The translations under genes and the position numbers were made by a program. The notes beneath the pieces are model-generated. The model ran no database searches. It was not told where the DNA came from and saw nothing but the letters and a program-made list of their open reading frames with translations. From contig CM043953.1 in assembly GCA_014529385.2 (NCBI GenBank), positions 81,166,338-81,230,337 on the forward strand: a DNA stretch of 64,000 nucleotides, written 5' to 3'. Every line of letters starts with the position of its first letter. Positions within the stretch are counted from its first letter, which is position 1. This document shows, piece by piece, positions 32,401 through 44,630 of this stretch. Source of the stretch: Adiantum capillus-veneris. Lineage: Eukaryota > Streptophyta > Polypodiopsida > Polypodiales > Pteridaceae.

Positions 32401-35400
32401 TCTGAAGACAAGGAGGACAGGAAAGGAAAGAAGCCCATGGCTGGTCTAGTGCCAGATATGGTGGGCGATAAGCCAAATTCAGATGCAAGTGAGCTTTGCA
32501 GAGCATGGGGAAAGGTCAGGGATCAAACAGTGCTTATCTTCTTTGATCCAGGGGCCAAAGCCAACTTCATTTCCCCAGAATTGGCTTCAAAGTTGGGAAT
32601 CAGACCTGAAAAGATGGGGTATACAGCAGAGGCAGGTTTGGCATGTCCTGGCCATACAGAGGCTGTGACACCCATCATTGGAAAGTTGCGCCTACATATC
32701 CAGTCCTATGTAGATGCTGAAGAATTTTACATCATGCCACTGGACGGATGTGATGTGTTGTTAGGTATTCCTTGGTTGTTTCGTGTACAGGGAATCATGG
32801 ATGCCTACAACAAAAAGATCACTGTACAGAGCAAGGGAAAGTATCACATTCTGGATGTAAAGCTTAAAGGGGAGTCTATTCCCACTGTATCAGCTTCTGC
32901 TATTACTTCTGTAATGAAAAAGCATCTTTCTGCGTACTTGGTTTTTGCACATGAAGTGTCAGATTGTGATGAATCAAATTTATCTGTGCTAGATAAAGAA
33001 AGGTCAATGTTTTTACAACAGTATAGTGACTGTTTTTCCGATTCATTACCGTCTCAATTACCGCCAGAGAGACCCGAAGACCATGCGATAGATTTGGTGC
33101 CAGGCAGTAGCCCATCAAATAAGCCTCCGTACAGGGTTAGTGCGGCTCAGCAGAAAGAGATGATGGGCCAAGTACAGGAGTTGTTAGAAAAGGGGCTGAT
33201 TCAGCCCAGTTCATCTCCATTCTGTTCTCCAATGTTGTTGGTGCAGAAAAAGGATTGCTCATGGCGTATGTGCATCGACTACCGTGCACTGAACAAGAAT
33301 ACCATCAAGAATAGGTTCCCTATACCTAGAATTGATGACATTCTGGACAAATTAGAAGGAGCAGCTATGTTAATCAGGATAGATCTAAAGAGTGGGTACC
33401 ATCAGATCCGCATTAGATCAGAGGATGTGCACAAGACTGCTTTTAGAACAATGTTTGGCCTTTACGAATTTTTAGTGATGCCCTTTGGTCTCACGAATGC
33501 TCCTGCTACGTTCAATAGGATGATGGACAGAATTTTCCGTCCACACCAGCAGTTTGTTGGACATTCTTTGATGACATGATAGTCTACTCAAAGAATGAAG
33601 AGGAGCATAGGCATCACTTGGCCATTGTGTTCAAAGAGCTACGCAGTCATAGGTTGCTCATCAATGCAAAGAAAAGTGAATTTTTTCTGGAAGAGATCCA
33701 CTTTCTGGGACACATTGTCTCAAAGGATGGTGTCAGAATGGATCCTGCAAAAGTTGAAGCGATCAAGTCATGGCCAGATTTAAAGACGGTGCACGATGTC
33801 CGAAGTTTCTTGGGACTATGCTCCTATTATAGACGGTTTATCCGAAATTTCGCTGAGATTGCTTCACCTTTACATGCTCCTCAAAAGAAGGCAGTCACCT
33901 TTAGATGGACATAGAAAGAGATTTCAGCTTTTAATCTCTTAAAGGAAAAGATGACTTCAGATCCAGTCATTGTGTTGCCAGATCTTAGGAAGTCATTTGC
34001 GGTCCAATGTGACGCCTGTGATAGTAGCATTGGTGCAGTGCTAATGCAAGATGGCAGGATAGTAGCCTATAAGAGCAAAATTTTGCGAGGGCCAGAGATG
34101 ACCATGCAGGTCTATGAGAAAGAGTTACTGGCTATGATTCATGCGCTCTTAAGTTGGAAACACTACCTGCTAGGTGCAGACTTTGTTGTCCAAACGGACC
34201 ATCAGACCTTGCGATACTTCTTGACACAGACAAAGTTATCTGAGAAGCATATGCGATGGGCAAATATCTTGTCCATGTTCCATTTTCAGATTGTGCATGT
34301 GGAAGGCAAGAACGTTGTGGCTGATGCCTTGTCAAGGAAGCCACAAATTTCAGCTGTGTCAATTCCTTATCATCATGAACTTGATGATATGAGGGAACAG
34401 TATGCAATGATGAAGATTTTGCAAGGGTCTTCGAGCAGCTAATGAATGGACAACGTCATGAACACTATCTTCTCAAAGATGGGTTCATGATGATGCATGG
34501 CAGACTGTGTGTCACAAAGCCATTGCGACGCAAAGTTATAGAAGAGAGTCATGTCCCACCGTATGCAGGGCATCGTGGTATCGATGCTACAGTTAAAGCT
34601 GTTGAGACATTCTTCTACTGGCCTACATTGAGAAGAGATGTGGATGCCTTTGTGCGAGAATGCCTAATTTGCCAGAAGGTCAAGTTTGACAGGCAAAAGG
34701 CACCAGGGTTATTGCAACCACTACCTATTCTAGATAAACCATGGGAAAGTATTGCTATAGATTTTATCTTTGATCTTCCGAGAACGCAGACAGGAAATGA
34801 TGGTATTTGGACCATCATTTGCAGATTCAGCAAACAGGCTCATTTTATTCCTGTCAGGAAGAAGATAAAGCCAGATCAGATGGCACGCTTGTTTATGAGC
34901 AATATTTTCAAGTATCATGGCATGCCACAGTCGATTGTTAGCGACCGTGATCCACGCATGACAAGTTTGTTCTGGAGAGGCTTGTTTGAGAATATGGGCA
35001 CAACGTTCAAATTCTCTTCGTCATTTCATCCTCAAACAGATGGGCAGTCAGAAGAGGCAAATTCTACTGTCCTAGATCTGCTGAAGTGCTATGTCTCAGA
35101 GCATAAAGGAAAGTGGGAGTAGTATTTTCCATTGGTGGAGTATGCATACAATAATACAGCGCATTCATCAACTGGCAAGGCACCTTTTGAGATAGTTGAA
35201 GGTGGCAAGAAAGTTCCTCCCATACTGCATACAAAGGACAAGATATTTGAAGCAGATAAGTATGTTCAAGACATGGATGAAATGTACAAGAAGGTCAAAG
35301 TGGCCTTAGAAAAGACTCAGGCAAAGCAAAAGAAAGCAACTAATCGTCACCGTCGTGAAGTGATATATTCACTTGGTGATTGGGTGCTTTTACGCTTTGA

Positions 35401-35590
35401 AAAGGCAAGGTTAAAGAAGATGAAGGGCAAGGAAAGAGTGTTTCCAAAGCTCAGTATGCGTTACTATGTGCCTTTTCAAGTATGCGACATAATCAGTGAT
35501 GTTGCATATAGTCTGAAATTGCCTGACAGTTGGAAGATTCACAATGCGTTTCATGTGAGTCTTCTCAGACCCTATGTGGGTGATGTGTAA
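32401..35590 (+). pseudogene. Gypsy Pol: protease, RT, RNase H, integrase
   Basis: The protease has [20 protein letters not shown] (Asp-Pro-Gly in place of Asp-Ser/Thr-Gly). RT motifs are [49 protein letters not shown] and, after a frameshift at about 33560, [10 protein letters not shown]. RNase H follows a TAG at about 33913 (AVQCDACDSSIGAVLMQDG, YEKELLAMIHAL, VVQTDHQTLRYFL). A shift at 34440 leads into integrase: HRGIDATVKAVETFFYWP, CLICQKVKFDR, IAIDFIFDLP, SIVSDRDPRMTSLFW and HPQTDGQSEEANSTVLDLL. A TAG at about 35120 precedes VEYAYNNTAHSSTGKAPFEI, and the ORF ends FHVSLLRPYVGDV. No chromodomain follows. The copy is inactive. Confidence 0.85.
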
Positions 35591-35911
35591 CGGCATTCTT
35601 AAACTGTCGGTTTGGGTATGCTCGAAAGTGTTACGGGATCCAACGTGTACTATAAGACAGTGGCAAAATGTGTGGCTACCATTTTGTCATTGAAAAGTTA
35701 GTGACTCAAAGCAATGGCAGAGTGCGAAGCTACCACTATATCATTGGGACAGGGTTCACACGCAGGCAATACATGTGTCGACGAGGTGTTGAATACACCA
35801 AGGTTGACAATGAGCATGTATGTGTCGTACATGTGTCGACAGGTGTTGAATACATCAGTGTTGACTGTGAGCATGTACGACATAGATGCAAACGAGGACG
35901 TTTGAGATTTC
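35591..35911 (+). other. Untranslated region between integrase and 3' LTR
   Basis: It contains two rough repeats, (G)GTGTTGAATACA(C/T)CA followed by GAGCATGTA, near 35,790 and 35,838, and TGTGGCTACCA/GAAGCTACCA variants near 35,670 and 35,728. No gene is seen. Confidence 0.5.
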
Positions 35912-35923
35912 AAGAGGGGGGTA
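35911..35923 (+). promoter_or_regulatory. Polypurine tract
   Basis: CAAGAGGGGGGTA directly precedes the TGTCACC start of the 3' LTR, the standard plus-strand primer position. Confidence 0.75.
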
Positions 35924-37399
35924 TGTCACCAGCGTGTGACTACTATCTATCTTTTTTGTTGATTTCTTTCTTATTATCTATTTACTTTCACTTTTTGGAA
36001 ACACCCCTCGGGAAATCTAACTGCCCTGCATTGCATAGCTAGTGTGGAACTGTCCAGAGGGAGTCCAGGCCTGAGAGCAAGAGAGCACTAAGGTTGGACA
36101 AAGACTATGGTTAGCCAAAGTGGGGTCATTGACTAGCCAAAGTGGAATCCTTTGCTACAGAGGCTACATTTCAGTTTTGGGTGTGGCTGCAGTGTACAAA
36201 GGGGGTCAGATGACCTAGAAAGATACAATGGCAGCATCTCCTAAAATTTAGGGAATTGCTATTTTGGGACCTGAAAATGTGTTTGCGTCATTACCTCCGG
36301 AATGACAAGGAGAACATTTTCTTACTCTGACGTGAAGTCAACTGGGCAACCGGTTGGGAGATCTTTTGGCGGCAACCCCGAAACGGGAAAATGCTTGTAA
36401 ATGTGCCAAGTGGCACCTTCTGGTGCACTTTCCTCATGCAACAAGAAGTGGCGCTGAATTTTAAGCTAAGAGAGGCTCATTTTCAAATTTTGTCACAGGT
36501 TAAGAGCTATGGAGTGCTTGCTTTCCCTCCTATGTACAGTGCGGTGCCAGGAGTGATGCCCTGCACGCTACGCACTGCCCTCTCTCTCCTCTATGGCAGT
36601 ATGTTATGCCCCTCTAGTGGGCTTTTCATTTGACCAATGTACAGTTGTGTGGGTTCATGCGCGATTGCCGAGGCAAGAGCCTCTTGCACAGGTACTGGAT
36701 TAGCTAGCGGCTAATCCCCCGCAGGTACAGGTGAATTCGGAGAGGTTTCACGCCAGAAATCTCGTCCGATTCAAAGGGCAAGTAGCCCTACAGGTGCGGG
36801 AGCTCGAGGACTTGCTACGGATGCGACCGGCATGCGAAACGGAGCCCGAAACAGTAAATTACAGCCTGCTGTGTATTTTTGCAGGTTTAGGGTTTTGGCC
36901 CTAAACGGTCCCTAATACCCCCAGGAGGTTCGGGGACGCGAGGGGACCGCTGTACAAGTGATCTGGCGCATTTTCGGGGCTGAAAACAGAGAATTCAGCG
37001 TGCTGCAGATTCTCGCCAGGTTTTGCAAAGTGCCCGTATGCGTCGGGAAGGTCATTCAATGCGTGGGAATACTGACTGTGAAGGTCCTAGTACAGTTATG
37101 TTATCGAAATCGGGCCGGAACAATTGAAATTCAGCCAAGTTTGTGCAGGGCAGCTTGTAGGGAACCATAGTGTTTATTCCCTCTTTTAAACAATAAAGAA
37201 ATACCGAAAGGGGCGCCTAAGTTAGAGGCCAATCTGGTGTCGGTCTACTCATACAGGTGCAATCTAGCAGCCTGTATCCCTCTCCCCTTTGTTGTGTCTT
37301 GAAAGTACAGGTAGAATAGACGACTAATAATGGGTGAAAGCTAAATCAAGGTTTGAAGTAAAGTCTACCGCCCTTTTTGGATTGAACAGGCCGGTTTCA
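35924..37399 (+). repeat. 3' LTR, full length (1,476 bp)
   Basis: It runs from TGTCACCAGCG to GGCCGGTTTCA. The last 520 bp match the truncated 5' LTR. The middle (about 36,000-36,720) matches the antisense fragment at 18.9-19.9 kb. Frames at 36391-36633 and 36958-37170 belong to the LTR. A hairpin GTTTAGGG-TTTTGG-CCCTAAAC sits at about 36885-36906. Confidence 0.85.
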
Positions 37400-39173
37400 C
37401 CCACACCCTTTTGACACATGGCATCATGTCTAAATGTACAAATTTACAAAAAACACGGTGGCCAGAACTCGCGCAACAATATCTAAGCTTGGGATTGACA
37501 CACTAGATTATAATGGCATCCCTTTTCCAAAGATGGCTTTCACTTGGAGAGTGATAGCATGGTCATCCTGTTCAGGGTCAACACTTGATATGGGGCACAA
37601 CAAGTTAGCCTAGGGATCAGACTCCAGGTGGGATGACCTGCTTGGTGCTTGATTTCTCGACCGTTACTGAGAACGAAGAGGGACCCAAGATGGGAGCTGA
37701 GATGAGACCTGAGAGTGACTACTGAAAATGGTCAAAATGTAACTTAAGGAAGTACACTAGAAACGTAAGTTAACTTAAGGAAGTACATTAGAAATGTAAG
37801 TTAACTAATAGAAGGATGTGCAAAGTAAGGCTTTAGTAGCAAACTTCTCATTTAAGCTCTGTTCCCCTGGATGAACCTTGAAAGGCTTCTTTTTGGCGCT
37901 TCAGTGTCAGATTGTGTGTGATATGGAAGTGGTTGGATACCCTTGATTAATAGATATTTGTTGGCGCTCTGCTGGTGATGCCTTCTCCTTTCATGCAGTT
38001 AATTTTACAAGTGGCTGTTTCCTGCCAGGTTTTGATTCAGCACAAAAGCCCACCTTTCAAAAGAAGGTAGATAGGTGCAAAAAAGGGTCCACAGCTTATT
38101 GTCTTTTGTTGCTACAAAATCCATCCAACATACTGAGAAATAGCCATCATTTTGTCTCCACGTCTACATCTCTTGGTTTTACAAATTCAGTGGCCAACTA
38201 TTGAGAATGTCAATATTGAATCAGCCTTCCCGTCGCCTACTTGTTTGGCTACATGCTGGCCTGCCTCATGACTTCCTAGTCATGATACGGAGGCACCTTT
38301 GGAAGGCTATTTCTGTTTAACAAGAAATGTACTTCATGTGGATTTTTTGTATGTTGGCGTTGCAGTTGGCACCTGGGCTATGAGAGAATTGAGGTGGGTG
38401 CCAGTCTAGCGTTGCTTATTGAGCTTCCACTGGCAGATGTGGTATGCATCCTGTTTGGCTCTTGCTATCTAGACACAGCCTGTCTGCCCAAATTTTCACT
38501 TTCACTATCGTTAGCTTTGGGTCCCCATCTTGATTTTGAGAGCGAGGTGTCGATCTGGATTCTCAGGGCATATTGGATGTACTTCCTGCACTCGCATGAT
38601 GGGAATTTAACAGCCGAGTGATCCAATCTTCAAGGCTCTAGTCAGTTCTACAATTTGGTGCATCTGGAAGGCTTGCTTGCATGTTTTGAGTTCCAAGTGT
38701 CCCTCAAAAGCAGCACAAGAGTGGTGTTTCAATTTTGTACATACTTTGGGCAAACTTTAGCTGTGAGTATGAAGTAGCGCTATTCAACATTTGATTGATT
38801 CCTAGCTTGTCGCTCATCGCTAAAGCTTCCTTGAGGACTTTTGTCCTTCCTGTATATATTGCAGCCTTATAATGTCCCATAGAGTTAGGCTCGTTTTGCG
38901 ACCTTTAGGACCATTTTTATTTCAAAAACAGCTCTGGTTTTTTCAAAGCAGAAAAGTGAGAGAGAGGGAGAGACCACCTTCACTTAAAAGGACCGTAGCA
39001 TACTTTAGCAGAGTCATTGGGTACATTTTGACAGAACTTCAACATGAAATGAGGAGAAAGGCATATGATAATTATTTTATGCTAAGATTTTTGGCAAAAA
39101 TGTATCATATATATATATCATGAGGACAAGGGTAATGTTACCATTGATGATGTTTGGTTTTACTAATGCACAG
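37400..39173. other. No coding sequence seen; intron or 5' flank of the ACS exons
   Basis: I searched for the upstream AMP-binding exons (the TSGSTGKPKG-type loop) and found none. The sequence ends with TTTACTAATGCACAG, a good branch-point and acceptor region for the first recognised exon. Two copies of AGGAAGTACA(C/T)TAGAAA(C/T)GTAAGTTAAC occur near 37746-37803. Confidence 0.55.
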
Positions 39174-42100
39174 TTTGTAAAGAAGCACTCAAGGAAGTCA
39201 TTGAGGCTGCTTGGCAGTGTTGGGGAGCCTATAAACTCCAAAGCATGGTGGTGGTATCATGATATTGTGGGAGAGAAGCGATGCCCAATAGTTGATACTT
39301 GGTGGCAAACAGAGACAGGTGCAACGATGATCTCTCCTCTGCCATGGGGCTGGCCACTCAAACCTGGATCGGCAACCCTTCCTTTTTTTGGTGTTCAGGT
39401 AGTTTCTTCTTGATGAAACCCAGTTTCATGCACAAATATCCAGGCTGATTTTTAGATTTTTTCAGCTTGCAGTGGTTGATCAAAATGGTAATGAGAAACA
39501 TGGAGCATGTGAAGGCTTTCTTTGCATTAAGGGACCTTGGCCTGGCATAGCACGTACTTTGTATCTGAATCATGATCGATATGAGCAAAGTTATTTCAAG
39601 ACTTTTTCTGGTTATTATACAACGGGTGATGGTTGTAAACGCGATAACGATGGCTACTATTGGATAACAGGGCGTATTGACGATGTTATAAATGTCAGGT
39701 ATGACGCTTGCTTTGCTTTTGTACACATTGAAGCAGCTATTTTGCTATTGCTATTTTAAGGTTTGTTAAACTGCAAACAGTTTTTGCTAGAAGGAACCAT
39801 TTAACTGAACTTGCGATTGCATTACAGACATTGATGAAAAGAGGTCACATAATACGATTTAAGTCACAAGAGGGCTTGTACAAATGAGGACTCCTCTGTA
39901 GTAGAGACACGCTTCAGTGAAGCTTTTTTTTTGGCACAGAATAGATATGTCCATAAGTTAACTGCCCATATGGTTACATCACCCAACTAGAGAGGGTCCA
40001 TATACAACAAGGGGAGACTTCCTGAAATAGAAAACCAGCGTATATAATTTGTCTATCTCATAAAATTGGTTTGTTGGGGGGGGGGGGTGGTTGGTTGGTT
40101 GAAACCATACAAGTGGCCTGTACTGCCAGGGATGCCATGCTCCACTATCATAAAGAAGGGACCGGGCAGCCAAAGGCTGATGAAAGTCTGACAGCATCTC
40201 TTGGCTCAATCTGATGTGCCCTGTATGTGATCATACTGTCCTTTGAGTGGGTGGATCGGCTCTAGCTAGAAAGCCCTAATAGTCAGTGGTGGGGGCTCGG
40301 GGTGCCCCTCAAAGACCTAGAAGCATCAAGTGTTCCAAATAAACCAAATCGCAAGGCTGCTGATATCTCCGGGCATAAATCCTCTTTCACTGAAGATAGA
40401 TCCGGCATGGCACACCGACAAGGGTGCCCCTTTTGTCTCTGAATAGCCAAGCTGTCTGGCTCAGTCTCAGAGCCAATCCCAGGGCCTCAAAGCACTAAGC
40501 AAAAAAGTACCTGAGCTGGTAAGGATCCCTCCACAGCCACTCTCACCAGGGTCCCAAAGTAGTCTCACTAGTGGCTGTGCTCCAAAAGTCCAAAGTTGCT
40601 AGCCCTCCCAGTCTGCCTCCTGTGAGTAGCCTCAAACTCTGTAATCCACTGAAAATATACTATGCTATTAAGGGAACTTTCTCAAAAATTGAAAGAGCTT
40701 ATCCACTTGCCGAACCTTGAAAAAGAACTCCCTCCTCCGTACAAGCCCTGAGTCCAGATGAGTGAAAGTTCAAAGCTCCCATCCACACTAGAGCTTGCAT
40801 CTCAAAGGGTATATGCCAATCCTTTGGTATCACTGCCTGAATGTCCTGATATAAATCCCCCCCTCCACCCTCCACATGGGGCTCAATTAGTCCATCCATA
40901 CATCCTCGTGCAAATCATCTCTTGAGAGCTGTTGTGTTGTCTAGAGTTGATGATGTCTAAATATTTTTTAATGAGTGAGATCTCATGAAGGGTGGTGCTC
41001 TTTCCAGCTACTGTTTGCGGTGCTTCTGTTCAGCATGTGGTGGCTTTTCATGTGTGGGGCCACCATTTACTGGCATACGTATGTTCATGAGTGGCCACAC
41101 ACTCTTGTGAGATGGCTGCTTGCTATTGCTGTAAAGTTTAATTATAAGGAAAAATACCAATATACCCCTGAAATTTATGGAAACTCCCAAAATACCCCTC
41201 AAATTTCAAAATTCCCAACATACTCTTATCATTTTTGGATGGATTACCCCAGTTTTTGCAAAGCTTAATCTATTTGACGATAGAGATCTATCTATAAGTG
41301 GCTTACCCAAAACTATTCACTTACGAGCTCACAAGTAGAGGCATCTTTGTCTAAAAATAATGAATGATTTCATCTTAAGAGCCCACAATAGCATCTCTAG
41401 CTCTATCATCTTCTATCAAGGGAGAATCAATCTTCCCATGAAGATTGGTTCTCCTAGTGAGGGAGAATCAATCTTCCCACAGCATTTCTAGCTCTATCAT
41501 CTTCTATCGAGGGAGAACCAATCTTCCCATGAAGAGCTGCAAAAAAATTGTCTTGGAGATGTTTTCCAAATTAATGAGGGGAATTTTCTAAAAATTGAAG
41601 GGCAGTTTGGAATTGTTGACCAAATATGAGGGGTGTATTGGGGTATTTTGGTGATTTTTCCTTAATTATAATACTGACTATCCAACACTACTGAAGAGTA
41701 GATATAGGTAGTAGTCTAAGGATTAAAATAACAGAGATGATTGTGTTGGTGATTATGGTAGTGCATCACATCTTGTGCAGTTGATTTGCTTCCATGTTAT
41801 CAGCAATAATAAGAAGTGATAGACCATGAATTCAGGAATCAACTATGCTTACGGTTTTCCTGGTTTTGTCTATGCAGTGGCCACAGAATTAGCACAGGAG
41901 AGGTGGAATCTGTGCTTAATGCTCAAGATACCTGTGCCGAATCAGCCGTTGTTGCTATTCCTCATGAGGTATGATGATGTTTTTTGCCAATCTACATTGA
42001 AAGTGTTTCCTCCTCTGGTCTTTAAGACTGCAATTTTACAGGTGAAAGGTCAAGGGATATATGCTTTTGCAGTCCTTGTTCAAGGGGCCACTCCTTCTGA

Positions 42101-44630
42101 GGAACTGAAAAGATCTTATCTATTGTCAGTAAGGAAAGAGGTGGTTCTACTCTCTATTTGCAGCTAATCATTGTTGATTTTGATGGAAATGCATCTGCTT
42201 GTAATTAGTACAAGCATCTAAATATTGTAATGTTTATCTCGGGTTTTGATGAAAACATTTCTGCAAGTGGCTAGTGTGAACCTTTCAAACACTGATGTTG
42301 ATTGTTCTGTTTGAATCCCACTGCCTTGAATTTTAAGGTTTCATTTTCTTGGTGATGCAAAGCAGATCGGAGCCTTTGCAGCTCCAGAGGTTATTCACTG
42401 GACCCCAGGGCTTCCGAAGACACGTAGTGGCAAGGTGATGCGGAGAATCCTGAGGAAGATAGCCTGCGGTGAGGAAAATGATTTGGTAAGTAGCCACCAG
42501 GGGTAATTATATTATGAGTGTTCAATTTTCCATGCTTTAAGGATCTGTTCAAGGCAAAGGATGTATTATTTTTGTCATCTGAGGTAGTCTCTCCGTATCA
42601 AGGATCCCGAGACCAACTAGCAAATATTTCTATCTTTCCCGGTTTAATAGAGACATCCTTCTGTGAAATTACAATCTAAGCTACTCAACTTTCTCCAAAA
42701 AAGTGGACTTTCTCTTCTTGGCATAAATCTTATCCCAAGGACGACCGAAATCATCAACACTCTCACTAAATATTCATGTCATAAGATGATTAAATGTTAC
42801 AAGACACTATTAACATACAACATAAGTGTCGTCTCAGATCACTGGACGAACAGACGAATGAAGGCTTGCTATGGCTGGTCGCCTCTCTTTTAGCTTTTAT
42901 TTATTTTGTACCCAGACATTGTATTAGATCCACCAAGATTGTATCAGTTTGGTCTCATAGGTCATTTTGGCCTTTTGAATACGTTTAATATAACATTTCA
43001 TTTCTCTTTGCTACCTTCACTCCTTGCTGGATTAAAGAAGCAAGGGGGCTCCTTGGTTTCCTATGCAGAGAGCTGGTGACCTCCCATGTGTGTGAGCAAG
43101 GGAGCTTTTTGAGGCTCTTTCTAAGATAGAGCAGGGGGCGCCATCCATGTTTGCTGCTGCTGCAGGGACGGTGGAGTAGAAAAAAATTTTATGGTGGAGC
43201 AGTGACTGAAAATCTTGAACCCAGCAAAACATGCTGAGTCCTCATCTTAGCAAGCCTTGTGTTTATGCAGAATTATCGTACTTTTGCACACTGGAATATA
43301 ACAAGTGACACTTCTCCCAGAAAGCAGTGTTTTGAGCCTGTAGATGCACATGGTTTTAAACCTTGCAATCCTCATTAGCACATTGCCCATGTCAAGTTTG
43401 ACCATATATATTTTCCTACAACTAGTGAAGGTTCAGACTTTCTTATGTCAAGTCTGACCACAAATAATGTGATCCTGCAATTAATGAAAGTAGCTTGACT
43501 CGTACTCAAAACTTTTTGTAACACTGGCTTGCTTTGTATGCATGAAATGTCTTCCCACACGACGACCAGAATGAGGTTGTCGTTGCCATGAGAGATTCAA
43601 AGAATCTTTCAAATATTGATCTGGCTAGTGGATTTCGCTTGAGGAGTCTTTACGAGCCTTAATCTAGGGCATGCAGCCATTTCCTGACACCGTGAGTCGC
43701 AAATATTGTCACTTACATTCAAGACGGGGCTAATGCATTGGAAGATGCATGAAGTAGCCTTGCTAGAGGTCTGGACATGAAGATGCTTGGACATCTTTTG
43801 CAATTAGGTTAGTAATACTAGATGTGTATCTGATACGCAAGATGCAAACTTCTTTTTATAGAAATTCCGGTACTTACCAGTACAAATTGAAAAAGAGGTA
43901 TGCTATTGTTCATACGTTGAAGGTAGAGTGAGATTTCTTGAGACTGATACAGTTTAAAAAGGGAGCATTTCACAAAGATTAAGTTGGAGGTAGCTATACC
44001 TTCTAAATTCTATCATCTTCATACCCCAATTAAAGAGATTTTCTTGCTTATTTATATAGTGGTATTGAAGCTCTTCAAATCAACCTTAAAAATTGATCAA
44101 TGAGAAGTATAATTTCATACACACATGAATCTCCCTCCCATGGATTTTGGAGACATGATTTTGGAGGGGTTGATGTCAATTGTCACATGGGTTTGTTCAC
44201 AACTGTAATCTCTCTTAAGATGAAGATCAAATTTTATTTTTCCTTTGCTGAGGCTTTGAATGTCTTATTCGTGCAACATGCCAGAATCTGCTATGAAATA
44301 TTCATTTTGCAGAACCTAATTTTGTTCCTTAAGTGTGCCAGTAGGTAATATTGTTTGAGCAACTTAACCAAGCACATCCTTCTTAAGGTAAGGAGTAGAG
44401 AAATACAGGTGTTTTGCGTGCTAGAATTAGGTTTGCTTTAGAAAATACTCGAGAAAAATAGAAGACGAAACTGTTCTACCTTGCTATTTTGAGCAACTCC
44501 TAACATGTCTGATTGAATGACAGTGGTGGCAGCTACTTATTTGTTTTTTTTTATGTGACAGGGTGACCTAAGTTCACTTGCGGACTCAGCCGTTGTAGAT
44601 GATATCTTGAAGTCAAAGCCTTCTCAATGA
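39174..44630 (+). CDS. ACS: Acetyl-CoA synthetase, last six exons
   Basis: Exons 39174-39398, 39466-39698, 41878-41968, 42042-42140, 42363-42485 and 44562-44630 (stop TGA) join in frame into about 279 residues, all with AG acceptors and GT donors. Motifs are [23 protein letters not shown] (adenylate binding), [33 protein letters not shown] (hinge), [12 protein letters not shown] and [18 protein letters not shown] with the catalytic Lys. The enzyme converts acetate, ATP and CoA to acetyl-CoA, in plastids in seed plants. The N-terminal half (transit peptide, CoA and ATP loops) is not in the window. The donor after exon 4 (GTGGTT) is weak. Intron 2 holds a LINE and a MITE; introns 2 and 5 are about 2.1-2.2 kb. 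The first exon continues without a Met, so this is a 3' portion, either of a gene with a very long intron or of a fragment. Confidence 0.85.
39924..40915 (-). mobile_element. 5'-truncated LINE relic in ACS intron 2
   Basis: Minus-strand coding includes [20 protein letters not shown] and [14 protein letters not shown], matching the main LINE's DISQSVPAEWLTPLEPVAPR and WMGAFTRLEVLISVRA. Lower down, DNA near 40,230-40,360 matches the main LINE near 24,250-24,400. A run of nine T at 39924-39932 (poly-A on the minus strand) fits the LINE 3' end. The copy has only ORF2's last third, as expected for 5' truncation. Confidence 0.7.
41138..41671. mobile_element. MULE-type MITE in ACS intron 2
   Basis: Perfect 10-bp direct repeats TTAATTATAA (41138-41147 and 41662-41671) flank a 514-bp element. 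It begins GGAAAAATACCAATATACCC and ends, read inverted, GGAAAAATCACCAAAATACC. Terminal inverted repeats starting GG with a 9-10-bp target duplication fit Mutator-like non-autonomous elements. Inside are tandem variants of GGGAGAATCAATCTTCCCA and CTCTATCATCTTCTATC. It has no coding capacity. It would be removed with the intron. Confidence 0.8.

Larger units (their letters stand above)
30805..37399 (+). mobile_element. Gypsy LTR retrotransposon, plus strand, 5' LTR truncated
   Basis: The order is partial LTR (30805-31322), PBS, gag, protease, RT, RNase H and integrase (to 35590), polypurine tract, and full LTR (35924-37399). The 5' LTR contains only the last 518 bp of the 1,476-bp 3' LTR. Over that stretch the two differ at roughly eight positions and one 2-bp indel, so insertion is recent. 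All reading frames carry stops or shifts nonetheless. The left end abuts the LINE. The right flank begins CCCACACCC and no target duplication can be matched. Confidence 0.85.

Noticed and set aside
30805-37399. 518-bp LTRs as complete LTRs for the plus-strand Gypsy element
   Set aside because: No polypurine tract lies before 36880, whereas CAAGAGGGGGGTA and TGTCACC lie at 35911-35924, and the region 35924-36880 matches LTR sequence at 18.9-19.9 kb. The 5' copy is truncated.
39120-39413. Plus-strand frame starting with Met at 39120 as a gene start
   Set aside because: The first 18 codons are intron sequence before the AG acceptor at 39172-39173; homology to acetyl-CoA synthetase starts at 39174.
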